Assembly: GCA_050084515.1 (NCBI GenBank)
Contig: CM114274.1
Span: forward strand, 6,262,001 to 6,326,000
Direction of reading: 5' to 3'
DNA: 64,000 nt
From: Blasia pusilla
Taxonomy: Eukaryota > Marchantiophyta > Marchantiopsida > Blasiales
In this document: positions 44,575 through 56,136 of the stretch, one piece after another
How positions within the stretch are numbered: position 1 is the first letter of the stretch
Layout: each line of letters opens with the position of its first letter
Made by a program: the position numbers and the translations under genes
The notes under the pieces: model-generated
The model's input: the letters and a program-made list of their open reading frames with translations, nothing else
Database searches by the model: none
Told to the model about the DNA's origin: nothing

Positions 44575-45092
44575 GTTGACCATCGTAATATAAGTCTGTG
44601 ACTATATGGAGGGGAAGTGAGATGTATTTTCGACCTGAATGAGGTAGATATCTACTAAACTTTATATTGTTATTTGTGTACCGTGAAGTAGGTTGGTATT
44701 CAGGAATATCCTTTGGAGGAATGCAAGTCCACTGCTCGACAATATCTATATATGTATTTTCCTTCAAATTTTCATTGGAGTAATACAACTTGGATTTGTG
44801 GGGTATAAGCAACTAATAGGATGGCCACAACCATCCTACTAGTTGATTATACCATACTCATCCAAGTTAAGGTTTATGACTTTATTTTCGTCTTTTTTAT
44901 GGATATTGGGTCCTAAATTTATATGCCACATTCTATGGTATGGAAGTATTGTAGAATGGGATGAGCTAATTTATATCACTCTTAAATAGATTAAGAAGAA
45001 ATTCAAAGAATTAGTTGAGATTACTTCTCCATCATGTTTGAGAAGCAACTTCATACGAATGCTTCAGAACGATACAAGGAGTGTTATGTCAC
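44575..45092. other. AT-rich non-coding stretch between elements
   Basis: No coding or repeat structure recognised. Confidence 0.5.
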
Positions 45093-45100
45093 ATATTTAA

Positions 45101-45898
45101 CAAGGTTCTATACAAACAAGTCAATGTCCGCAAACTTATGTGTGTTTTAAGGATGGACATGTCTGTGCGGGCCTAGGTACCCGCGGCCATGGTTGCACAT
45201 GGACAAAGTCGGTGTCCGCGGACTAATGTCCGTCGCTAGGATAGACATGTCCGTCATGGCGCGGGTACCCACAGCCCGCCCCCAGAGACCGCCAAGCCTG
45301 TAGCGAGCACCCAGACTAGCCGAGCCTGCACCAATTTAGTGGCTCATGGTCAAGCTCGTGCAGGGCCCACACATGGTGGATTAGGCCCCCATTGGGCAGT
45401 CTCAAGCACATGCATGGTGGACTTAAGACCCTTGCAAGGTGGGCTCCGGGCCCGCCCAATGGGGGCCTAGTCCGCCATATGCGACCGTGGTCGCAAGTTG
45501 CAAACAGATGTGGGCTCGACCAGCTCGGGTGCTTGCTCCGAGCACTGGTAGCTCGGGAGCGGGCTCAGACGGGCCACGGTACCCCGCCACATGTCTGTCC
45601 CATGGACAGACTTTTCCATTTCGTGCAACCTTTCCCATGGCCACCCTTGAGCCCATCACAGCAGACCGGGTTGGCCAAGCCCACACCCGTTTTGTGGCTC
45701 AAGGGCAAGCAGATTGTACTTGCCCGCGGTAGGCTTGCAAAGGCAAACTCAAGGCCCGCACCATATGTGGGACCTCAGCCAACCATGTGGACTAGTGCGG
45801 GCCACAAAATGGGTGCAAGCTCAACGGCCTCGAATGCGGTCGTGGGTACTGAGCGGGATGTCCCATGGGACAGACTTTTCCGTTTTCATGCAATCTTG
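45101..45898. mobile_element. GC-rich hAT-type MITE, copy 2 (compound)
   Basis: 798 bp, from CAAGGTTC to GCAATCTTG, flanked by the perfect 8-bp duplication ATATTTAA (45093-45100 and 45899-45906). The interior is GC-rich and related to 21097-21532: it has GGACAGACTTTTCC-type boxes near 45602 and 45869 and a TIR-like GGTTGCACATGGACA at about 45202. The repeated internal boxes suggest it is a dimer or nested pair. It has no transposase. Confidence 0.8.
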
Positions 45899-45906
45899 AT
45901 ATTTAA

Positions 45907-47700
45907 TAAGGTTGCAATCCAATTGGGAGTTCTTGAGCATAATAGAGAATTTTTCTCTTACTTTGAAGAAGATTCTATAATTCATAATGGTTCTTCACTT
46001 TGTCGTCTACTCGCAATTATTTTAGTTTACAACACTCTTACAACACCTCAACGAAAAACAAAATTTAAATAGTTATGAGCTTGACATGTAATAATTACAA
46101 CTGACACATCCCTTTTAGAATCCTAAATTTACTATCCTAAATTATCTAAGATATCATCTACACAATACAAATATAAAAATACAACTAGAAAAAGTTCATC
46201 ACTTATACATGCTTTAAAAGGGGACTAGTTGTTGCACGTGCCCCACCCTTTCCCATCTAGTTTAGTTAGATAAGGTATTAGAGGAGACATTTGTCACAAC
46301 CAAAGGCAATCCAAAAACAAAAAGACAGGCATCATGTTTGTTACTCCGGCTCTTGACATCTCGAAATATATTAATCTAAGCCCCCCCATTTAGGTTGCCA
46401 CACTAATTTGAAACCGTGATCGTGGGAATGGAAAAAAAATCCAGCCCAGCGGGCCACTCGCGGCGACGGCAAGGCGTGACTTTGTGCCATCTCGTTTCGT
46501 TTAGTTAGATTCTGGTAATATTTCTCCATTTTGTGCCATCTCTGGCGTGCGACCTCGACCAGGAAAGGCGGAAATAGATTCTCAGGCCTTTACAAATTGA
46601 TGTGTCACGGTCGAGTGAAAAGAGAGTGCAGGGCCCTTTCTTACCCGGATTCCAAAGGGCACAGCACTCTCCAATCCAGGTACCCCTTTATAAACTTATA
46701 AGACGAAGAATGATTCTGTTTTCTGGATGTAGGACGCTCGGCGCCCAGGCACAAGCATCGTGCGTCCCGATTAAACAAGTAGTAGAACATGAAAGCCGGA
46801 ATCTTGTGCGCGGGTATTTGTGAAGCGCTCCATCCTCGCCAATCTTTTACACATGACTGACAGGAGGGGGGACGACGAGAAAGGGTCACAGCACTATGCG
46901 GCCAGGGCAGATGATGCCTCAGGCTTTTCCGTGAGGTATGGAAATTGGCTACAAACAGAGTACGATTTCCCCAAGACGCCACCAATTTTTAGTGATAGCC
47001 CCCGATCTCGTTACAGCTGGGAGTACCGTGTAAGCTAAGAGAAGAACCTCAAACAGCTTCCGGCTCTCTGAATATTTCTCCGGTACGTCATACAACTTTC
47101 TCTCCCTGGCACTCGTTCCAGGGTGCAGTTATGTCGTTTTCACACTTCGAGGATCAATCCGCATGATGATGTGCTCTATCCTTAGTAAGCTACTAAGGCA
47201 AGATATACTTCAAAGTCCGCATGATATTCCTTTTTTCTGTAATTTCCTCGTAATCCTTTGTAATTTTGTATCTACTACGGCGCAGATCTAAATTCGTGGC
47301 TAAATCTGTGCCCTTTACATGAGACCGGGTACCCATTTCCAGAGGACGGAGTACTAAGTTCGTGAATTAGTACTATCCAGTCTAGTCTAGAGAGTTAAAA
47401 GTCATCAGTTATGAGCAGATGTCAAAGTCACCTCTCATAGCAAACACCAATGCGGACCAAATTGGTAAACGGGTAAAACTGGGAACAAGAAGGAGAAGCC
47501 AACTATAAATACGGTTTCCAATGAAAAGCTTTTTCAGCGTCTAGCAGTTGACAGAGACCTTCCGCCATGGAAACGCATAATCGAATAATCCCAAACTTCG
47601 ACATATGCGTGCACTCTTCAACTTGCCAAGGAACCCCACCGGATTCACGACCAACAGCACAAACTTTGGCAAATAGATCTGCTACATTTAAGGAAATCTA
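45907..47700. other. Non-coding stretch
   Basis: AT-rich to 46430, then mixed composition. A 114-codon minus-strand frame (46985-46641) shows no recognisable domain. No transposon ends were identified. Confidence 0.45.
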
Positions 47701-47716
47701 GCGCATCGATCAAGCA

Positions 47717-48038
47717 TTGGCAACTGGAGAAAGCCTCTTAGGAAATCGCAGCAAATTGTTTCGACATCCAGATGAGAGCCATTTGCTCGAAAAGGACAAG
47801 AAATCAGAACGTAGCCAGGTATTCATGAAGTTTATTCCCCATAAAATTGGACCAGAGGTTCACAGAGAGCAGAGTTCAGGAAATCTCGGATTACGTCCAA
47901 GTCAGCCGCAATGAAAAGGTCCTCCAGAGCTCAAGATTCTTTACAACAAGAAAAGTTAGACAGACGAAATTCTTGGATACTTTTGGATACTTTAGATTAG
48001 CTACAAACGAGAATAAACCCGAAGTTGAAGAGCAATAG
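47717..48038 (+). other. Unrecognised short open frames
   Basis: Two overlapping frames (47717-47914 and 47847-48038), Lys/Ser/Glu-rich, with no family match that I can recognise. They could be chance or a fragment of a host gene exon. Confidence 0.2.
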
Positions 48039-48329
48039 CTGTGTTCATCAAGAGGTAACGAACGTCACAAGTAAGTTCTGCTTTGGAGAGATACGTCTAC
48101 CGGCTTCAATCGCTTGGATACTTCATAGACTTACGATGGCCCCAAACGGTTTCAGATCTTCCAAACATGATTAATGAGGAGCAAGCTAATCCATTGAGAG
48201 TCACCCCAGGTGCCACTAATAAATACTCATATATTACAAAGAGAAACCTAGAAGAAAAATAACCACCTGAGCTACTTCTAAGCAGTAACACACGTGAATA
48301 TAAAAAAGACTTCAATTATGTTTAAACTT

Positions 48330-49560
48330 ACTTCTTACCTTAGTCCTTCACACTTTTCTTCTCCCCTGTCCAACACAGGAAAGGCTCGCCAGGTTTCCAT
48401 ATCGTTGCTTCAACTTGTTCACTCTGTCGGCATCCGAAGAAGAGCGGAATTGGTGCTGAATGCCCCCAGTGGGCAGATAGATGTAACCTAGCACTCGTGG
48501 GTTTCAAAGTTGGAAGTCCACTAGCGCAGAATTGACCAATGCTACCAATACTATCCGATGGTATGGACTTTCCTTGGGATCAATCGGGACTGAGAGGAAC
48601 GACCCAGGTTACCCGTGGAAGGACACCGGAAAACTGATCCAGCCCCATTTACCCCTAATGAACAAAGCAGCACAACGTCAATCGCTTGTGCCCTGTCAAG
48701 TGGTGGCAGTACAGTTAAGTTGGCCTGCAATGACTTCAGTTTTACTCTTGATCGCTATCTTCCCTTGGCCCAACAAATGTGAGAACGGGAAGACTGCATT
48801 AGGATTCTCATCGAATGGTCGGAAGTGTGCATTGGCCACTTAAGCAGCCATCTCCAAAAACAGAGGAACAAAATGGAAACTGTTCATTCTCTAAATTACC
48901 ATAATCCTCTTTAGAGTTTAGAGCTTCTTTCAACGAGTCTTTCAATTTAGAAACATCACCCTCAGAGCCTTCCGGAATAGTACCGCCCTTTGACGAGCTT
49001 CTTTCGCAAGATCGAATCTACTTGATCTGCCACTTGTACGTTCCCATCTGCAGTACAAGAGTTGAGAAAGACTTGGTGTAAAGATGGGGATATGGTGGGA
49101 AATGACGGACTGTCTGATTGCTTCTGCTGGAAGAATTCCAAATGCGAGACGACCAGGACTTTGTCTTGCTTCAACTAAATTTGTACATCTTCCCAAGCGT
49201 CAGGATCACCCATACCTTCTCAACACTATCAATAATAGAAAAGATAGGACTGCCAAAACCAACTCATGAGTATCGAAGGTTAATCTGGACTTTTAATTAT
49301 CTCTACACTAAACTTGTGCAACTCTAGTACTTTCTTGACTCTTTCATACAGTTTCATCGTAGACACCATACAGACTGTTAGTGACGAGCTTCCAGATATG
49401 ACAAGATACTGAGTACAACACAATCCCTTCCTGCTCCGAGAGTTGGAACACACAGGAATCTTTGTTTTAGCAGCAAGCTCTTCGACTGTACTTATCCAAG
49501 ATTCCGCCGGCTTCATAGCCTCATTTAGGTCCAACTGGTCACCATCACAACATCTACTGG
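48330..49560 (-). pseudogene. Possible decayed multi-exon host gene fragment, unrecognised
   Basis: Several minus-strand pieces look protein-like. 49534-49280 has DLNEAMKPAESWISTVEELA and YERVKKVLELHKF. 49174-48962 has KVLVVSHLEFFQQ. A SKLKDSLKEALNSKEDYGN segment is near 48930-48880, and HFRPFDENPNAVFPFSHLLG is near 48830-48770. The pieces lie in different frames with gaps that could be introns. KVLVVSHLEFF is faintly like the helicase segment of SNF2-type proteins, but this is not enough for an assignment. No start, splice pattern or domain could be confirmed. Confidence 0.25.
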
Positions 49561-50724
49561 AGCCGCCTCCATGACTCCATGCTGGAACTTGGCTCTACGG
49601 AGTGGATCCTCCAGCGAAGGTCACACCAATCTCAGCTACTCGTACTGAAGCTGAACTCCTAATGCGAAAGTGATTCATCTGGATAGCTTTAAGTCCCTAC
49701 CTATTTTGGCATTAGTATTCCTGTTGGTCGGACGGTGCGCATGAGCAAAGAGAGCGGTACTCATTAAGTAGTCCTTTCCTATAGAAAAAATGAAGAAATT
49801 GTTAAATCAGAATTATACTTCTCTCAGATCTCACTTTTAAAACTTTAAAAGCATAGAAAGATAGTACATCCTGACAGGATGTCCCACTGAACCATGTACA
49901 TGGGTAATGATTTAAAAACTTGAAAGAGCAAATCTGAAATGGATTGCATGCAGAACCAGTCTGCAACTTCTATTGAGAATTAGGTGCTTGACAAAGCAAC
50001 ATATTATTAAAATACACAAGACCTGAAGAGAGGTAGTTGAAACCAAGATGCGGGAGTATGTGGTAGATTGGTTCTTGGAGCATTCTCCACACCAATGCAC
50101 ATTCCTTCTTAGTTGATCAAGGCACCAGCAGGGGTCATGTATGTAGGAGCTAATCTCAATACACTACCTTTGAGGGCAGGAGTAGAAATGAATTAAAGAA
50201 GTAGGAAAGAGAGTGAGAGTTACATAGTTTCCTAGAGGGGGCTAGCTGAAGGGAAGGTGGAAGGGCCAAAGACACCATGAACACAATTAAGACCAGAACT
50301 AACAAGAATGGTTAAGAAATAACAAGTAATCTAACTCAAGTGAGAGACTTGTAACCATGGTGAATGCCAACCATAGTTTACAGTAACTAACCATAATTAA
50401 AACTAAATGAAAGCAAAGGAAGAAAGATTTGGAATAGCAGAAAATATTATATGAAATCCTAACAGAAATTACCATGTGAAAGGAGGTGCACAATCTCATA
50501 TAGGACATTGGAGTAGACTTCTTAGGCTTCACAAGTAACTCTTTACGACACAGTCTACCATAACTGATTAGGATCCCCAATTGGCATTGGTTGCAAATGC
50601 AACAAGAGTTTGGGCAATGAATCCATCCTAATAAATGGGACAACCAGCTTTGGTGGTAACAAAAGAGAACACTATTTCACTTACATTATTGTTCTGTGTT
50701 TTGTGAATGTCATAGAAGTGAGCG
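49561..50724. other. Non-coding stretch
   Basis: A/T-rich with short frames on both strands. Nothing recognised. Confidence 0.45.
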
Positions 50725-51170
50725 GATAGCGACCGAAGGTTTCATCCCCACCATCCTTAGTGTGGACTTTCATGGTGTTCTCATCCTGTTTTTCCATGGT
50801 TCAAAGAGACGAACCCTGAGCTGGAAATTGAGCCACATTCCCAACCGCTGGTCCCCTCGACATCGTTCTTGATTTCTGCTGGTTCACGATATTTACTCAA
50901 GATAGAAAGGAGTGACGTTTTGGTTGCTTCCTTAACGTTGTCTGACTATGTGCAATCTCCCATTGCGTTGATAATAGTATCATAAAGGACTTCTCTTGCT
51001 CCCCATAGTTCGGGTTGTGTAGCGAGCTCTGTTTTCTTGCCAACCTCTTGAACCTCTTTCATCCACCATTTGGCTCGCTTCACTGGTCTCGTTTGGATCC
51101 AAGTGATCCCCACTCTACACTTTAGGATAGCGATGGGGATCCATTTTACCTCCACTATCTGCCATTTCAC
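50725..51170 (-). pseudogene. Unrecognised coding-like segment, paired with 52080-52385
   Basis: The minus-strand frame 51170-50946 (PVKRAKWWMKEVQEVGKK, LWGAREVLYDTIINAMGDC) runs on with NVKEATKTSLLSILSKY and a VSLNHGKTG segment, although interrupted by stops. The same order recurs at 52372-52106 (NTKEAMKISDLSLLMVY, PLNHKKSKMG). So one is a diverged duplicate of the other. The family is unknown. Confidence 0.35.
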
Positions 51171-52079
51171 CTAGGAAATGCCATGTCTATCCTCCAGAGG
51201 CTCCGCTCCAAATTCAAATCTCTGCCAATCCATTTGGGAGGGTTAGGTACCCCTAAACCTAAACCTTTTGGCTGCAGAGATTCGAGTGTGTTACCTTTCC
51301 ACATAGCTCTGCCATATTCTTGTGAACGTCAAGATGTGATGCCTTGGTCATGGAGAAACCTATTCAAAAAAGCTGTTCACCTTTCTCATTAGTCTTCTTG
51401 ATGTCAGTATCCCACATGAAATCCTCTCAGAATTCAATCCTCCTGATCTTGGTCTTGCTCCTAGCCATTAAATATCATCATATTCCACTTCGACACATTC
51501 CCAAAGCAATGCCCCACATGTCACCCAGATTTTGGTCATGTATATTATCCCTTGGATATCTAATGAGTGGTAACCATACGGAGAGTTGGTGCAGAGCTTC
51601 CAAGTATCAACCAAGAAGCTCCTTATTGGTATCCCAAACACACGTTGCTTACCGAGAGAGAGAGAGAGGCGCACTAATCCCTCCTTTTGTAGTGCTAGTC
51701 CCTCCTTTTGTAGTGCTGCCGTAGCCTTGCGACTCTGAGACCTAGCGCCTTGGTTGGAAGGAGCGAAAGGAGAGAGAGAGACTGTACTCGTTTAGTGCCT
51801 GTCGAGCCTTGCGACCATAGAACCCGCGCCCTGGTTGGGTGTGCTTGAGACTGGGATGGGTGTAGAGAGAGGAAGAAGGTACCATATGAGAGGACGGAGA
51901 CACTCTCATATAGTGTGAGTAGTGATCATACAACGTGTTGGTGCGGAGCTTCAAGTGTCTTCCCCACACTATCCACTTTACCCGATTGGGATCCCCAAAG
52001 AATGAATCTAGGCTATGAGTGTGTTGAACAATCCTGGTATTACCGGCTTAGCAGTAATTTTGTGCAGGAGACCGAGTAG
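51171..52079. other. Non-coding stretch with short repeats
   Basis: Contains two tandem CCCTCCTTTTGTAGTGCT units (51678-51715), GA-rich microsatellite patches (51655-51672, 51767-51782), and two related segments around CTTGCGAC...GCCTTGGTTGG (51725, 51813). No gene recognised. Confidence 0.45.
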
Positions 52080-52385
52080 TGACTAGAGGTTTCATCCCCA
52101 TCATCTCACATGGCGCAAGAGTTTAGTTGTGTTCCCATCTTGCTTTTCTTATGGTTCAAGGGGATTGCCCCCGTCCTAAACTTGAACTTAAGCCGGGTTC
52201 CCAAGCAAGGGGCTCCCCGGAAAAAGTTCTTCAATTTTGCCTGTTCAGGATATACCATCAAGAGAGAGAGGTCAGATATTTTCATGGCTTCCTTCGTGTT
52301 GTTCTGCTGTGAGCGCTTGCCCACTGCAATCATGTGTGGAATCTGTATCTCCTTCTCCCTCATGACGTCCAACTACTTCTTGTGA
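52080..52385 (-). pseudogene. Unrecognised coding-like segment, second copy
   Basis: The minus-strand frame 52372-52106 (88 codons) includes NTKEAMKISDLSLLMVYPEQ, NFFRGAPCLGTRLKFKFRTG and PLNHKKSKMG. This copy is less interrupted than 50725-51170. I do not recognise the family. Confidence 0.35.
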
Positions 52386-52750
52386 AATAGAATGATGATT
52401 CATGACAAGCGCGGTTAAAATTCTAGATGCACTCTCATCATAGCTACAACTCTGATCATTTCTCAAAGGGTTTATACTAACATTAGGAGTATTAATCCTA
52501 TTTTCAGAAATTGGCAAAGGAACATAGCTAGGACTTGAAGCTTTATCCATATTTTCAAAAATTGACGATGGAACATAGTCGGAACTAGATTCATTATTCC
52601 TATTTTCAACAATCAACGATGGAACATACTTCATATTTGTGTCACCTCTATTACGTCGGCATCTAGAGATATATAACCCCTTTCTTGTTCATCAAGAGGA
52701 ACGTAGAACTCACCATCGCTAAAGTATATCTCGTTGGCACTCATTTATAA
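52386..52750 (-). other. Unrecognised Ser/Asn-rich open frame with tandem repeats
   Basis: Part of the minus-strand frame 52634-52272, with three repeats of a YVP-S-I-EN pattern (YVPSLIVEN, YVPSSIFEN, YVPLPISEN). At the DNA level this is a unit of about 51-54 bp at 52495-52640. A neighbouring frame upstream starts MSANEIYFSDGEFYVPLDEQ (52743 downward). No known domain. Confidence 0.3.
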
Positions 52751-53398
52751 AGTATCCTTTGGTAGAAATTGCATTATCTATATATTTATTATTTAATAAT
52801 TAAAAAATACATAATAGAAATGGATAATAAATATCCACGTATTAATATTATAATAGAAGCAGAGAAGGCTTTATTTTTTGAGTCACTCCACTCCCCAAAA
52901 ACTGAAACTTGGTTGTTTGCTCATCTCAGCAATCTGAACCACACATATATGATAATAAAACAATGATGGATTTGGTGATTAATTGGATTTTCTACAAGCC
53001 GTATCACGAAATTATGCATTTCCTAATCAATAAATAGAAATCTTAAAGAGGAAGAGGTGAGAAATACTTTAGAAACCTCCACGTTCCTCATAGAGCAAAA
53101 GGGTTTAACGCATTCAAATCATCCATTTGCTGACATCATAGCAAATGGAAAAAGAGAGGAATTGTTGTCGAAAAAAGAGGAATTAAGGAAAAAAGTTAAG
53201 AAAAACGACCATCTCTTTCTTAACTCCTTCCTAGAATTAAGGAGAGAGGGCAAGGAGTCTGGGAAGAAATCTACAGACTCTAGCCTCTCTCTCCTTTACG
53301 CCAGTCCCTCCCAAAGTCCTCTCTCTCTTCCCATCCATCAATTATTTAAGAATATATGTGCCAACAATGTACATACACAATATATAGTACTCTCTTGG

Positions 53399-53779
53399 CT
53401 ACTTATTCTCATTGCGATATTCAACATTTGAATCATGATTGGGAGAAAGGATATAAAACATCGAATCTCCAATATCTCGACTATCTTCACTAATGTCTAA
53501 ATCCCTATAATCCATACGCCTATATTCTAGGTCGAACTCATCACTAACATACCATCCCTCTGAATCATAGAGGGAAGTAGAGGAATATTCTACATCGTCA
53601 AGTTCTTCAAGACCAGGGCAAATATCTATAGAGTATCTCTCATCACTATTGAGAGTAATCACAATTTCCTTGCCTATTGGAGCTTCTCTAACTCTCCTCA
53701 ATCTCATTGAAACCATTTGAAGTAGGAGCGGACAAATTAGAGTCCACATTAAAAAATAAATAAATTTCATTACGAGCAA
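53399..53779 (-). other. Unrecognised acidic open frame
   Basis: A 126-codon minus-strand frame, hydrophobic at the start, then strongly acidic and Tyr-rich (DICPGLEELDDVEYSS, DLDISEDSRDIGDSM). It may belong with 52272-52750 as parts of one host-like or transposon gene. No family recognised. Confidence 0.25.
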
Positions 53780-53809
53780 GACAACGCAAATCTATGCTCA
53801 TCTCTCTCT

Positions 53810-54455
53810 ATCAAATATTTAGGACTCGTAATCATTACAATTTCTCTCGCAATTAAAGGCCTCTTGCATCTTGATGAGAGAGTTAACATGGCGTAAGTTA
53901 GGCTCACTCCGTATAAGAAATATGATTGGCTGCAAATCTGTTTTTAAATATATTAAATTTTCAATATAGGACATAAATACAAATATAAATGATAATTTAA
54001 TTTAATTTAAAATATAATGCTATTGCAATTTTTTAAATTAGATATACCAAGTAAAAAAACATAACCATTTTTATATTGTCATAGAACTCGCATAATAACA
54101 ACTCTAAAATAATCCTTTTAAACTCTAATGCTACTCTCTAAAAATTTTGAATTAGTAAAATATTGCTAACTCTAAAAAAATCACATAATATGTATTAGGT
54201 TGTGTGGTGCAAGAGAGCCATATAGACATAAGGCTCGACAAGATTGTGAGTTGTATTGTAGGCTTGAAATGACCGACTGTAGAATACCATTAGCACATGG
54301 ATCTTCATCTCCAACCTAAGCTAGCCTCTAATACATGATAATGAGAAAACATGATAATGAGAAGTCCGGTGTTGTAAGTCTTGGTCCGCGGTTGCTGCTA
54401 TCAATGATTGGTGATGGTTGTTACAACTACAACTATAGACTTTATCGATCAATAT
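53810..54455. other. AT-rich non-coding stretch
   Basis: No coding signal; no 5' LTR for chromovirus E could be identified here. Confidence 0.45.
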
Positions 54456-54456
54456 A

Positions 54457-54520
<64 letters not shown>
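54456..54520. repeat. Compound microsatellite (TG)n(AG)n
   Basis: About 8 TG units followed by about 24 AG units, 18 bp before the Gag start of element E. Confidence 0.95.
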
Positions 54521-54525
<5 letters not shown>

Positions 54526-54537
54526 CCGATAGGTAGA

Positions 54538-55435
54538 ATGGAGACGGAAACCACGAGTGTCGTGACTTCAGGGGAGAGTGAAAAAACCTTAAGGGCACAA
54601 GCATTGATGGCCCAAGTAGCACAATGAGTGATGGAGATGAATGCTCAAGCATCATTGATATTGAAAATGACAAAGGCATGCAAGGTAGAATCATACGAAG
54701 GAAGTCGAACCAGAGGGGTATTAGAGGGTTGGATCACTCGGATTGAAACCCATTTATCCCTTTTTAACATTGATGATCATATTGCAGGGATGTTCGTAAG
54801 ATCTTGGTTAATTGATCGAGCATTGACATGGTATCAAGGATGGGAGAGATCCTTGATTGAAACAACTCAATAAATCACATGGAGCGGAATGAAGCAAGAG
54901 TTGTTGCAAAATTTCCAAGATGTGGATCCAATCCTCGCTGCTAGAATGAAATTATGGCGACTAGAGTAGAAAGGCACTATGGAGGACTACATCAAAGAGT
55001 TTCGTGACTTGCAGATATAAATCCACAACGTGAGTGGGCCAGAAGCTCTCAACTGTTCAAGAGAGGTTTGAAGAGGAAGGTGCGACAAGACGTGATTCGA
55101 GACAGCCCAAAAGATATCAATGAAACAATTGCATGTGCCCAACGTATGGCAAATATGTACAAAGGAGGAGGAGGAGAGGTGGTTGCTTCCATGAACAATC
55201 ACTACTGACCCACACCCATGGAGTTGGGTAACCTTCGAGCACGAGATGGTTATGCGCCGCGAAGGTACAATGGAAGAACGCTAATGGAGAGAGATCGGAA
55301 CCCCAAGATATAAGGGATTGCTCCTCAAATCGAGGGGGTCGGGGTTCCTACAAGAGGAAGAGAATTCGAAGTCCGAAGAGATACACGCCAATATTTTGAG
55401 TGTGGTAGATATGATCATATAGCCATGAATTGTCG
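54538..55435 (+). pseudogene. Element E Gag and zinc knuckle
   Basis: ATG at 54538. The frame carries a Gag core: VLEGWITRIETHLSLF, ALTWYQGWERSLIE, WSGMKQELLQNF, MEDYIKEFRDLQ. Stops interrupt at 54625, 54871 and later, and one frame change lies near 55050. The knuckle FECGRYDHIAMNC (55392-55433) has Tyr in place of its first Cys. Particle-forming and RNA-binding protein in an active element. Confidence 0.75.
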
Positions 55436-55482
55436 TCTTCATAGGCTCGAAAATAGGCCATATCGTCGCCCCCTTAATCATC

Positions 55483-56136
55483 TTGAAGGAGAATATATTT
55501 AAGAAGATGACGAAGAAGGCAGACCTCAAGAAACGCCAACCACTAGTAATCGTGCCTCGCGAATATACTATTTCTAACAAAAGGAGGAAAGGTGAGGGTC
55601 AACACAAATATGTGGAGGTAAATGGTTTGAAGATAGGAGAAACGCGTCTCATTGTTATAGATGGGGAAGTAGAAGGATCCCAAGTTAGAGTGTTGATTGA
55701 TCATGGGGCAATAAAAAACTTCCTTTCAAGAGCCATAGCTATGAAATTGGGCTTAGCTTTAGAGAGGGTTAAAAAAGAAAAGGTAGAATTTCCAAACAGG
55801 CAAACAGAAAAGATTGAGAAGCTTTCTCGAAGGGTAGAGTTGAAGATAGGAAAGTATAAGGAAGGGTTGGAGATGAAAGTCATTAGATTAACACGTTATG
55901 ATGTTATCTTCGGAATGCCTTGGATGGAACAGTATAATCTAGAGGTAGATTTGAGAAAAAAGATTGTGAAGACCCGAAAGTGGAAGCATTACGGAGATAG
56001 ATTAAGATCACGTGTTAGAACCCTACCCCTATATGTAATAGGAAAAACCGCCATCAAACATCAAGATGTATGTTTCCTAGGTTTAATAAGAGATGTTTGT
56101 GGTTTGAAAAATATTCAGAGGTACCAGACGAGTTGA
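55483..56136 (+). pseudogene. Element E aspartic protease
   Basis: A 217-codon open frame. The active site reads VLIDHGAIKNFLS (55699-55710 encode DHGA), where the normal Ser/Thr of D-S-G is His, so the protease is probably inactive. YDVIFGMPWM and LEVDLRKK are the expected downstream protease motifs of chromoviruses. It ends by frameshift before RT. Confidence 0.75.

Noticed and set aside
45392-46072. 226-codon plus-strand frame
   Set aside because: It lies mostly within the GC-rich hAT-type MITE, where stop codons are scarce by composition; no conserved motif.
54456-54520. Microsatellite as part of a 5' LTR of element E
   Set aside because: No sequence upstream of 54538 matches the 3' LTR fragment at 58990-59342.
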